Of a stretch of DNA of 11,012 nt, positions 1-6,400 are shown piece after piece. The notes under the pieces were generated by a model, which made no database searches, was not told the origin of the DNA, and was given only the letters and a program-made list of their open reading frames with translations. This DNA is from an uncultured Acetatifactor sp. (lineage in GTDB: Bacteria > Bacillota > Clostridia > Lachnospirales > Lachnospiraceae). How positions within the stretch are numbered: position 1 is the first letter of the stretch; each line of letters opens with the position of its first letter. The stretch covers positions 1 through 11,012 of the forward strand of contig CAJTMX010000060.1 in NCBI GenBank assembly GCA_910577235.1. The letters run 5' to 3'. Made by a program: the position numbers and the translations under genes.

Positions 1-1
1 A

Positions 2-238
2 ACTCCTTTCCGGCGGCTGGCTCATCTGTGGTGAATCCATCTTAACATAACTTTCCGTGCCTGTCACCATTTCATTCAAAATTAAGCGGGGAATTTTTTC
101 ATCCAGCGTGTCTGCGTATCCCGAACCCGTATATACCCTGACCTTGAAAAGCGTCCCTCCGATTCTTCTGTAAAAAAATCCAGCCTCATGCGGGCTGGTT
201 TCCATCATCCTGTCATTATCCGTTTTTACTGTTTCCAT
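2..238 (-). CDS. tnpW: TnpW-like small transposon-encoded protein (C-terminus beyond left edge)
   Basis: Open frame of 79 codons running off the left edge. It starts at an ATG (238-236) placed 6 nt behind a strong AGGGAGG ribosome binding site. The core, FFYRRIGGTLFKVRV followed by a stretch like DTLDEKIPRLILNEM, resembles TnpW proteins of Tn4451/Tn1549-type elements (short proteins with RKIG..TY.V.V and DK..RLI motifs; function unknown, usually next to the large serine recombinase gene). The frame is also open upstream to an ATG at 307, but that start lacks a ribosome binding site. The last visible bases on this strand, GGAAAGGAGTT, form a good ribosome binding site for a next gene just beyond the edge, the usual place of tnpX; that gene is not visible. 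Family assignment rests on remembered motifs only. Confidence 0.55.
   Translation of the reverse strand, partial: METVKTDNDRMMETSPHEAGFFYRRIGGTLFKVRVYTGSGYADTLDEKIPRLILNEMVTGTESYVKMDSPQMSQPPERS
13..36 (+). repeat. 24-bp repeat, copy 1 (inverted relative to 3399-3422)
   Basis: This 24-bp segment inside the end of the tnpW-like gene, beginning GCGGCTGGCTCAT, matches the reverse complement of 3399-3422 at 23 of 24 positions. The single difference is C versus T. On the minus strand it encodes SPQMSQP. Confidence 0.7.
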
Positions 239-475
239 GCATCCTCCCTTGCGCATCCGGCTCACTGCCGTTATAATGTTTCTTATGCTTCCGTTATTTG
301 TAACCATATTTTTGTGTTATCCGTATCCCATATTCCCATTCTCCTTTCTTGTAACCAATTTTTAAATAAAAAGAATTACATCTTTCACTAATGGGAGAAA
401 AACGGCTATAAAAACGGAAGTGTTTTTGAAAAAACTGCTACAAAATTTTATTTTTTTGCAAAGGACTGACTATAA
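239..475. promoter_or_regulatory. Divergent intergenic region between tnpW-like and sigma-like genes
   Basis: This AT-rich region of 237 bp separates two divergent genes and must hold their control signals. Visible elements are a directly repeated TTGTAACCA (298-306 and 349-357, 51 bp apart) and a directly repeated AAAAACGG (398-405 and 410-417, 12-bp period). On the minus strand a GAAAGGAG-like sequence (about 341-348) precedes only an 18-codon frame, or MGYG and stop, which I do not count as a gene. The repeats could be binding sites for the regulator or recombinase; that is inference. Confidence 0.4.
384..412 (+). promoter_or_regulatory. Candidate promoter of the sigma-like gene
   Basis: TTCACT (384-389), a 17-bp spacer and TATAAA (407-412) would start transcription near 419, leaving a leader of roughly 57 nt before the ATG at 476. 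A second candidate, TTGAAA (426-431), 17 bp, TATTTT (449-454), would start inside the ribosome binding site and is less likely. The two AAAAACGG repeats flank the -10 box, so an operator here is possible. Confidence 0.3.
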
Positions 476-1123
476 ATGCCGAAATACGCTGAGTTCCAGA
501 CATTCAGGGAACAAAACTTAATAACCGAAGCTGACGGGGATATGCTCCACCGTGAAGCCCGTGCGCTTGCCCTCCGGCGTATCGAGGAAAGCGCACGGAC
601 AGAGGAGGATTTCAGGGAAGTCATTAAATGGTGGGATAAACTGGATGCTAACAGGGAACGCAGGGAAAGGGATCATGAAAAAGGACGCTCCGTTGTCCCT
701 CTGGAATGGGGCACAGACGAACCATATCTTTCTGACAGGCCTTCCTATGACACGGTTTTAAGAAGGCTCATGCTTGCAGGCGATTTCATTGACCTCATAT
801 TTGACTGCCCGGAAACGCTACATGAACTTGTCACGGATGCGGATTTATCAAGAATATTAAAAGACCTGAAACCGCATCTCAAAAATATGCTCTATTATCT
901 GTTCCTGCATGATTACTCTGCTGCGGAGTATGCGGAGAACATCGGACAGTCAGACCGGAATATCCGTGGCATTCGGGAGACTGCACTGAAAAAGATACGG
1001 AAACTTTATGGCGGCATACTCGCATACAGACAAGAGAACAGCCTTCCGATGACGATTGATGAAAAATATTTCTTAAACAATGGCGTGCGGAAGAAAAAGG
1101 ACAGCAGACAGCTTGACCGATAA
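476..1123 (+). CDS. Sigma-70 region 4-like helix-turn-helix regulator
   Basis: This is a 215-residue soluble protein. Residues about 130-178 look like sigma-factor region 4: a helix rich in L and Y (LKNMLYYLFL), then YSAAEYAENIGQSDRNIRG and a basic ETALKKIRKLY helix, matching the usual EIA..LG.S...VR....RA..KLRK pattern. The first 120 residues are charged and helical (for example EESARTEEDFREVIKWWDKL) and I see no region 2, so it is more likely a DNA-binding regulator of the RinA/ArpU/sigma-like kind than a complete sigma factor. Such proteins are common small cargo or regulatory genes in clostridial mobile elements. AAAGGA (460-465) is the ribosome binding site. It diverges from the tnpW-like gene. 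Its last codons contain the -35 box of the promoter for the next gene. Its target is not known. Confidence 0.65.
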   Translation: MPKYAEFQTFREQNLITEADGDMLHREARALALRRIEESARTEEDFREVIKWWDKLDANRERRERDHEKGRSVVPLEWGTDEPYLSDRPSYDTVLRRLMLAGDFIDLIFDCPETLHELVTDADLSRILKDLKPHLKNMLYYLFLHDYSAAEYAENIGQSDRNIRGIRETALKKIRKLYGGILAYRQENSLPMTIDEKYFLNNGVRKKKDSRQLDR

Positions 1124-1141
1124 CAGGTAACTGCTTATAAT
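1113..1141 (+). promoter_or_regulatory. Strong sigma-A promoter overlapping the end of the sigma-like gene
   Basis: TTGACC (1113-1118), exactly 17 bp, and a perfect TATAAT (1136-1141). The -35 box lies in the last codons of the upstream gene. Transcription would begin near 1148, giving a leader of about 110 nt before the downstream gene. This is among the best consensus matches in the window. Confidence 0.75.
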
Positions 1142-1147
1142 ATAGGA

Positions 1148-1257
1148 AGTATTACATCAGATGATGCAATGAGCGCAAGAGAGGAAAGAGGGAGCTTGCT
1201 CACTCTTGACGAACGGCGAATGCCGATCATGAACGAAGTTCATGATATGATAGATTG
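1148..1257 (+). promoter_or_regulatory. Structured 5' leader, possible cis-regulatory RNA
   Basis: The predicted leader holds several hairpins. The best is ATCATGAAC (1226-1234), loop GAA, GTTCATGAT (1238-1246): a perfect 9-bp stem. Directly before it is CGGC-GAAT-GCCG (1214-1225). Upstream, CAAGAG (1176-1181) can pair with CTCTTG (1203-1208), or GAGC and AAG at 1171-1179 can pair with CTTGCTC (1195-1201), so two mutually exclusive folds are possible. No T-run follows, so this is not an intrinsic terminator. No good ribosome binding site lies between the last hairpin and the ATG at 1258. I do not recognise a known riboswitch class. Confidence 0.45.
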
Positions 1258-2193
1258 ATGGATTGGAGCAGATTTTCTATGAAGAATTTATTTGAACATA
1301 CCAGCGCACCGTGGATTCGGTACAGCAACTACGAATATAAAACAGATAATAATGACAATCTTTACATAACCGTTTCCAAAGATGCCAAGCCGGAAATGTA
1401 CCGCCCCATGCAGAAAGCAGGACAACTCGTTATGGATGCCGTAAATGTCGGACTTGCCGCCATGCACAAAGTCCCGGAAGAAGAACTGAAAGAATCTGTC
1501 CTCGGTTTTGTGCGGAAGTACGGTTTCCTCGGCTTTATGACCGCCCTGCCGACAACAGCGGATTTTATCACCTATGAATCCGTGTATCTTCCCAAGAACC
1601 ACTTTATAAAGGAAGAATCCCTCTCCACTGAGGATTACCTTTCTTATTTCTATCCTTTTAATAAGCCGGATTTCAGAAAAAAAGGCGTGGAATCGGGATG
1701 GTCTGTGACTGACCGTGAGGGCATTGCAATCGCAATGGCTATGGGGAATGCGCCGCAGGCTGTGACGATGGGATTCCAGAAGGAATATGCCGAAAAGTAC
1801 GACTGGATTGTGAAAGAGTTTACTGACCTTGCGTTTACGTTTATGACAAGTTTCCTTTATTACCTCGATTATGATTCGCTTGACGAAGATACCCGCAGCC
1901 TGTACCGTCAGGGCATTTCCGCTTTCGGCGGTATTGCCCCAACTTACCGGATCGCACTTGAAAAGGATGCGCCCGTCATTGTATGGGACTTCCATTCCCT
2001 ACTTATCATGGTTCAGATGTGTTTCTCCTTCATGCTCACGGATAAGGACAGCGATATGCGGATGTGCAAGCACTGTAAAAAAGCTTTTATTGCAAGCAGA
2101 AAAGGAAATGAGTTTTGCAGTCCGCAATGTAAAAACCAATATAATGTATACAAATCAAGAGAAAAGAAAAAGGGGAACAAAAACGATGATTGA
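1258..2193 (+). CDS. Unrecognised protein with C-terminal Cys4 zinc cluster
   Basis: About 311 residues. The N-terminal two thirds have no motif I can name; they are mixed helical, with aromatic-rich patches such as YLSYFYPFNKPDF and FMTSFLYYLDYD, and no clear membrane segment. The C-terminus carries C270-x2-C273-x13-C287-x3-C291 followed by a basic tail (KSREKKKGNK), like the zinc finger of CGNR-type DNA-binding proteins, although here the CGNR tetrad reads CKNQ. Function as a nucleic-acid-binding regulator is inference. Start is uncertain: TTG 1255, ATG 1258 or ATG 1279. Only the last has a ribosome-binding-like sequence (TTGGAG, 10 nt upstream), and the region that looks conserved starts near its MKNLFEHTSAPW. 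The gene overlaps the next by 8 bp, so the two are probably translated together from the promoter at 1113-1141. Confidence 0.7.
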   Translation: MDWSRFSMKNLFEHTSAPWIRYSNYEYKTDNNDNLYITVSKDAKPEMYRPMQKAGQLVMDAVNVGLAAMHKVPEEELKESVLGFVRKYGFLGFMTALPTTADFITYESVYLPKNHFIKEESLSTEDYLSYFYPFNKPDFRKKGVESGWSVTDREGIAIAMAMGNAPQAVTMGFQKEYAEKYDWIVKEFTDLAFTFMTSFLYYLDYDSLDEDTRSLYRQGISAFGGIAPTYRIALEKDAPVIVWDFHSLLIMVQMCFSFMLTDKDSDMRMCKHCKKAFIASRKGNEFCSPQCKNQYNVYKSREKKKGNKNDD

Positions 2194-2704
2194 AAACAGG
2201 AATGTAAATATCATAACCGATGCTGACGGTAAAAAGCTGGCCTTGATTAACGATATACGTTTCAAGGGCAAACGGCAGATTGACTGGGATGATGTAAAAC
2301 AATATCTTGAGGGATATGTCGGTGACTATTACGAAATTGAAGAAAGTGCAGAACGTATTTATATCGGAAATGAACTTCCGGAAGAATACACGGAATCAGA
2401 GAGCCGTAAAAGCCTTATGGGGGCTAATGCGAAAGCTAAGGCAAATGCCGCCACTGCAATACCGGAGCTGATCCAGATAGCATCCAATCCGGCTTATGAG
2501 GAAAACCGCAAGGAAAAACACAATAAAAATGCCAAATTCGGCTGGTACAGGTATGATGTCCGTTTTGCCCTCCCGGTCTATGAAGAAAACGTACTCGTCA
2601 GATACAATATTTTCCATGCCCGGCTTCTAATCAACCACGCTGAAAACGGCAAAAAATATCTGTATGACATTTTGGCAGTAAAAAAAGAAACGAGCAAGCC
2701 GTAA
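2186..2704 (+). CDS. Protein with probable LPD3/BECR-like C-terminal domain
   Basis: 172 residues. The ATG overlaps the preceding gene by 8 bp, with AAGGGG about 10 nt upstream as ribosome binding site. The N-terminal half (NIITDADGKKLALINDIRF, then a part like WDDVKQYLEGYVGDYYEI) is short and acidic. The C-terminal part, running from GWYRYDVRFALPVYEE through FHARLLINHAENGKKYLYDI to KKETSKP, resembles the compact domain found in large polyvalent phage and conjugative-element proteins (LPD3/BECR group, distant relatives of RelE/EndoU nucleases), whose members end in ..YLYDI..IKKET..P. I cannot verify catalytic residues, so nuclease activity is not claimed. A free-standing copy next to a zinc-finger gene could be a toxin, a modifier or an immunity-type protein. 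Its end is followed by AT-rich and GC-rich hairpins (2730-2838). Confidence 0.65.
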   Translation: MIENRNVNIITDADGKKLALINDIRFKGKRQIDWDDVKQYLEGYVGDYYEIEESAERIYIGNELPEEYTESESRKSLMGANAKAKANAATAIPELIQIASNPAYEENRKEKHNKNAKFGWYRYDVRFALPVYEENVLVRYNIFHARLLINHAENGKKYLYDILAVKKETSKP

Positions 2705-2729
2705 CAAGATGTACGGTGAAAACCCATTT

Positions 2730-2755
2730 CTTATTGTCAATAATAAGCTATTTTT
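2730..2755 (+). terminator. Weak AT-rich terminator-like hairpin
   Basis: CTTATT (2730-2735) pairs with AATAAG (2742-2747) around a 6-nt loop, followed after CTA by five T (2751-2755). It lies 26 nt behind the stop of the gene ending at 2704. The stem is short and has little GC, so termination would be inefficient at best. Confidence 0.35.
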
Positions 2756-2774
2756 CCCGTCCTGTCAATCCCCG

Positions 2775-2838
2775 ATTTTGATTTTTTCAAAATGCCGCCA
2801 TTGGCATTTCTAATGCAATGGGGGAACTTTGTTCCCCC
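2775..2838. repeat. Row of hairpins behind the plus-strand genes
   Basis: Three stem-loops stand side by side: ATTTTGA (2775-2781) with TCAAAAT (2787-2793); CCATTGGCATT (2798-2808) with AATGCAATGG (2812-2821), one bulged G and a TCT loop; and GGGGGAAC (2820-2827) with GTTCCCCC (2831-2838), loop TTT. The second and third share their central bases and so compete. Only two T follow the last one, so it is not a textbook terminator, but the cluster would stall or protect transcripts. Confidence 0.5.
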
Positions 2839-2850
2839 TTAACTACCCCA

Positions 2851-2930
2851 TAGCAGGAAGCGCAGAAGATGTCAAGACCGCCGCAGGCGAGGCAGAGCCG
2901 ATGTCTTGACATCTTCTGCGCTTCCTGCTA
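2851..2930. repeat. Perfect 28-bp inverted repeat with 24-nt loop between convergent genes
   Basis: The left arm (2851-2878, beginning TAGCAGGAAGCGCAGAAG) and the right arm (2903-2930, ending CTTCTGCGCTTCCTGCTA) are perfectly complementary over 28 bp. The loop (2879-2902) contains a small hairpin CGCC-GCA-GGCG (2879-2889). In addition CCGCAGG in the loop (2881-2887) is complementary to CCTGCGG just outside the structure (2934-2940), allowing a pseudoknot. The repeat ends 24 bp from the stop of the minus-strand tnpV gene (2954) and follows the plus-strand gene row. There is no coding sequence in it. It could be a two-way terminator, a DNA-level hairpin site (oriT-like or single-strand-origin-like) or a small RNA. 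Confidence 0.85.
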
Positions 2931-2953
2931 CCACCTGCGGGATTTCCACAAAA

Positions 2954-3307
2954 TTAAAGAGAATAAATCAAGTCATGCAGCACTATTTCCTCCGCCCTGC
3001 TCCTGATGCTGTTTGTTTTTTGAATCCAAAGCAGCCAGTCATCGGATTTTAGCTGCTCCGTCACACCCTCGTTTTTTGCCATCTGTCTTACAAGCCTGTC
3101 CATCATTTCATTACATTCCTCGTCAATCTCTGCAAGATGCTTCCATAAGGTTTCCGACAAAAGCATATAAGAATAAATGCCCCTGTGGTTTTCTTCCAAA
3201 AACCGCTTTCTCATTCTCCCATACTTCCCGATCTGATATTCTATTGTATCCGAAAGTTTGAGATCAGGGATTAGATAATCGCCTTCCCAATGATATGTAA
3301 TCTCCAT
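2954..3307 (-). CDS. tnpV: TnpV family transposon-encoded protein, free-standing copy
   Basis: 117 residues starting MEITYHWEGDYLIPDL and containing IGKYGRMRKRFLEEN, LAEIDEECNE and IRSRAEEIVLHDLIYSL. These are the hallmark segments of TnpV, a protein of unknown function first seen in Tn4451 and widespread in clostridial integrative elements (usual length about 110-125). The ATG at 3307 is chosen because the sister copy at 8299 starts identically (MELTYHWEGDYLLPDL); GAAAGG lies 9 nt upstream. A TTG two codons earlier is also open. The protein is charged and helical, with no signal or membrane segment. The stop is followed at 24 bp by the 28-bp inverted repeat. The gene overlaps the 3' end of the small ORF at 3271-3450. 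No clear promoter was seen upstream. Confidence 0.85.
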   Translation of the reverse strand: MEITYHWEGDYLIPDLKLSDTIEYQIGKYGRMRKRFLEENHRGIYSYMLLSETLWKHLAEIDEECNEMMDRLVRQMAKNEGVTEQLKSDDWLLWIQKTNSIRSRAEEIVLHDLIYSL

Positions 3308-3450
3308 ATACAACCGCCTTTCTTTGTGCTAAACTGTTTACAGATACGAATAAAAGGATTATCACCTTCTTCCTTTACCACAACATCTGCAAGTTTCCAT
3401 TCACCACAAATGAGCCAGCCGCATATGTTGTATTTTAGCAGATGCCCCAT
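3271..3450 (-). CDS. Small unrecognised ORF upstream of and overlapping tnpV
   Basis: A 59-residue frame from ATG 3450, containing MGHLLKYNICGWLICGEWKL, a beta-like ADVVVKEEGDNPFIRICKQF and KKGGC. It overlaps the first 37 bp of tnpV in another frame. The frame stays open upstream of the ATG (residues VDVNIFGKRSILAE) to a TGA at about 3498-3500, next to the helicase break, so the true N-terminus may be missing. There is no convincing ribosome binding site. In favour are its protein-like composition and codon choice; against is that the stretch GWLICGE is DNA-identical, bar one base, to the opposite strand of the tnpW-like gene end (13-36). I do not recognise the family. Confidence 0.35.
   Translation of the reverse strand: MGHLLKYNICGWLICGEWKLADVVVKEEGDNPFIRICKQFSTKKGGCIWRLHIIGKAII
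3399..3422 (-). repeat. 24-bp repeat, copy 2 (inverted relative to 13-36)
   Basis: Partner of the segment at 13-36, in opposite orientation and about 90 bp from the helicase break. On the minus strand it encodes part of GWLICGE in the small ORF; on the plus strand it reads SPQMSQP. The one mismatch is silent in both readings, so the sequence alone does not show which reading matters, or whether it is a DNA site. Confidence 0.7.
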
Positions 3451-3464
3451 TTCCGCTAAAATAC
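3430..3464. repeat. 10-bp perfect inverted repeat near the helicase break
   Basis: GTATTTTAGC (3430-3439) and GCTAAAATAC (3455-3464) are perfect complements around a 15-nt spacer. The site lies 8 bp from copy 2 of the 24-bp repeat and about 46 bp from the point where helicase coding stops. It fits a dimer binding site (recombinase, regulator) or a weak hairpin. Confidence 0.6.
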
Positions 3465-3488
3465 TGCGTTTGCCGAAAATGTTTACAT

Positions 3489-6400
3489 CTACAGTTCACA
3501 ACATATCACATCGTCCATGTACTGACATTTCATAAACATATCGGAGCTTTTCTGCGCGTCCGTCTGTGATATTCCTGCAACATTACGCATTTTCGTGTAT
3601 AAGAAGAGATTTTTATAAAAATGGCTCTCATCCACAAACAGCCGATCCACGCCAAGCTCCTCAAAAGTCACTACATTGTCTTTCCGCTCCTGCTTGTTTA
3701 ATTTTTCCAGCCTTGCTTCCAGCGACTTCTTTGTCTTTTCCAACTCCTTGATGGTATAACGCTCCCCCTCCGCCGCTTTTGCCTCCGTAATCGCAAGGAT
3801 AATATCATCAATCTGCCTCTCTATGGCCGCAATCTGGCGTTCTATGGAAAGAGGTATCTTCTCAAACTGACTGTGACCGATAATAATCCCATCATAATCC
3901 CCGGTAGCGATACGGGAGCAGAACTTTTTCCTGTTTGCAGGCTCAAAATCCTTTTTCGTTGCCACAAGAATATTTGCACCCGGATACAGGCGCAGAAAAT
4001 CACTGCCCCACTGCTCTGTCAAATGGTTGGGCACAACATAAAGATTCTTATGGGAAAGCCCCAGCCGCCTGCTCTCCATACCTGCCGCCACCATCTCAAA
4101 GGTCTTCCCCGCACCCACGCAGTGGGCAAGCAGGGTATTTCCCCCATATAGGATATGTGCCACCGCATTTTTCTGGTGCTGCATCATGGTAATCTCCGGG
4201 TTCATGCCCACAAATCGGATATGACTCCCGTCATACTCACGGGGACGGATACTGTTGAAAAGCTCGTTATAAGTCCGGCACAATGCCTCCCGCCGGTCAA
4301 GGTCTTTAAATACCCATTCCTTAAAGGCTTCCCGGATCATCTCCTGCTTCTGCTGGGCGACCATAGTTTCCGCCTTGTTAAGTACCCTCTTTTCTTTCCC
4401 ATCTTCCGTTGTTATCTTGTCGTATATCTTGGTATCCCGTAAGTTCAGGGCGTCTTCCAAAAGCCGATAGGCATTTGCCCTGCCCGTCCCGTAAGTAGAG
4501 GTGACGAGGGAATTTCCGCGGGTATCCAGGTTCTTGCCGGAAATATGCCATCGTCCGGTCTCCCTGGCATACCTTGCCTCAATCTTAGTCCCAAGATAAT
4601 TTCCCGGTGTCTGGAACAGTTCCCCCATAAACTGTGTGATATAAGTATCTTCCACCCATGTAGCACCCAGCCTCACTTCTATTTCCGAAGCGTCAAGATC
4701 CTTTGGCTGCACTTTCTTAAGATATTCCACATTAAGGGCATATTCCGAATAATCTTCTGTATAACGCTCTGCAATACACAGTTTTTCCCTGACATTGCCG
4801 GAAAGGTATTCGTCCGCTGCCTCCCATTTTTCCGTCACCGGGTTCTGAAAGATTACTCCGGCAAGTTCCTTTGTGACTTCCTCCTCCGTTTTTCCACAGA
4901 GTCCAGCCATAAACGGTACGTCCACCCTTGCTTTCTCCCCGATGGATACTGCAAGGGCTTCGCTGGCGGTATCCACGCTGGTGACGGGCTCTGCCTTCCG
5001 TATGGTACGCTTTGTAAAGATATCGGCCTTGCGCTCCAGATTTCCGTTCTCGTCAACCATCTCCAGCGCCGCCAGAAGGCAGTAGCTGGAATCCTGTGAG
5101 AAAGCCCGGCGATTGGCATTGCTGCTGATCAGTCCGTATTTAGCAGTAAACCTGTCATACTCCGTGTCCAGCTTTTTCTGCAGTGCTTCCACTTCTGCGT
5201 CACTTTCATCCTCCATCTGGCAGCGGATCAGCTCCTGCGTAATATCACGCAGTTTTATCATGCCAAGGACACGCTCCACAGTTTTTGCCGGAAGCTCCAC
5301 CAGATTCATTCTTGCATTTTCCCGGTAATACACCTTCCCTTTTACTTCCGCAAAGCTGAAGTTCTTCACGGAAATATCAGCCGGGATGGAAGCCTCCGTC
5401 TGATCCGGCAAAATATCTTCTGGCTCCCGGTCCGTGATACTCCCCTGTATATGCGCTACCGCTTCCTTTAGCTGCTCCGAAAGAACTGCACTCTCTATGG
5501 GCTTTACCTTGAGCGCCTGCTTCCCGAACTGGGTACTTTCCATGACAAACTTTCCCAGCACCATTTCCGGGTGGGCAACAAAATAACTGTTTACGCTGTA
5601 CCCTTCCGGTGTGACACCAAGGTTCACCCATTCCGGCTGTTCCAGAGCCGCCCTGTCCCTTCTCTGGAAAAACAGGATATCCGCCACCACTTCCGTCCCC
5701 GCATTTTTTAAGAACACATTCTCCGGGAGCCTTATGGCACCCAATAAATCCGCGCGGTTTGCGATATATTGGCGCACAGAAGGGTTCTGCTTATCCATAG
5801 TGCCGCTTGACGTAACCACCGCCACCACCCCGCCGGGGCGCACAAGGTCAAGGGATTTTGCAATAAAATAGTCATGGATCAGGAAGTTGAAACGGTCATA
5901 CCTTGTGTCCGCCACCTTGTATACGCCGAAAGGCACATTCCCTATTACGCAGTCGAAAAAACTATCAGGATACTGTGCATGCTCAAATCCCTGTATGGAG
6001 ATATGGTTTTTCTGGTAAAGCTGCCCCGCGATCCTGCCGGAAATACTGTCGATCTCCACACCGTACATCTTAAGCCCGCCCATCTCTTCCGGCACAAGCC
6101 CCATAAAATTCCCTGTGCCACAGGAAGGCTCCAATATATTTCCCTGCCTCAATCCCATATTTCCAAGGGCTTCATACATTGCCTTTATGACCACAGGCGG
6201 CGTATAAAACGCATTTAAGGTGGAAGCCCTTGCCTGCCGGTATTCCTCCTCTGTCAGCGTCTGTTTTAACTGCATGGCTTCCGCCGCCCATGCTCCGTTT
6301 TCTTCCTCAAAAGCCGCCGGGAGACCGCCCCATCCCACATACCGGGACAAAATATCCTGTTCTTCAGGCGTGGCGGAACGGTGTTCCCCTTCTATTTTTT

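Larger units (their letters stand above)
1..3510. mobile_element. Putative small Tn4451-type element interrupting the helicase gene (partial)
   Basis: This stretch carries tnpW- and tnpV-like genes plus three small plus-strand genes, all unlike the conjugative backbone to the right, and it begins exactly where the helicase gene is broken. A ribosome binding site at the left edge points to one more gene, where a large serine recombinase is expected. TnpX-type recombinases cross over at a GA dinucleotide; GA occurs at the break (ATG GAC GAT, 3518-3510 on the minus strand). The recombinase, the other end and the rest of the helicase are not in the window, so the element and its limits are inferred. 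Confidence 0.4.

Noticed and set aside
329..339. Tiny minus-strand frames behind a GAAAGGAG (MGYG stop, and an 18-codon frame)
   Set aside because: Too short to judge; the ribosome binding site is only 1 nt from the first ATG, and no regulated leader-peptide feature is visible.
1171..1225. Resemblance of GGAGCTTGCTC..GAACGGCGAA to the first variable loop of 16S rRNA
   Set aside because: Only short stretches agree and no conserved rRNA sequence surrounds them; it fits a local hairpin leader.
1288..1995. 235-codon minus-strand open frame opposite the zinc-cluster gene
   Set aside because: Exactly antisense to a convincing gene, no ribosome binding site, cysteine/histidine-rich shadow composition.
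1871..2185. In-frame upstream extension of the gene starting at 2186
   Set aside because: It overlaps the zinc-cluster gene for over 300 bp; the ATG at 2186 has a ribosome binding site and begins the plausible protein.
2820..2840. GGGGGAAC-TTT-GTTCCCCC as a classical terminator
   Set aside because: Only two T follow the stem; listed as part of a hairpin row instead.
4545..5099. 184-codon plus-strand open frame inside the helicase region
   Set aside because: Antisense shadow of the methylase-helicase gene, which has clear motifs; no ribosome binding site or recognisable domain.
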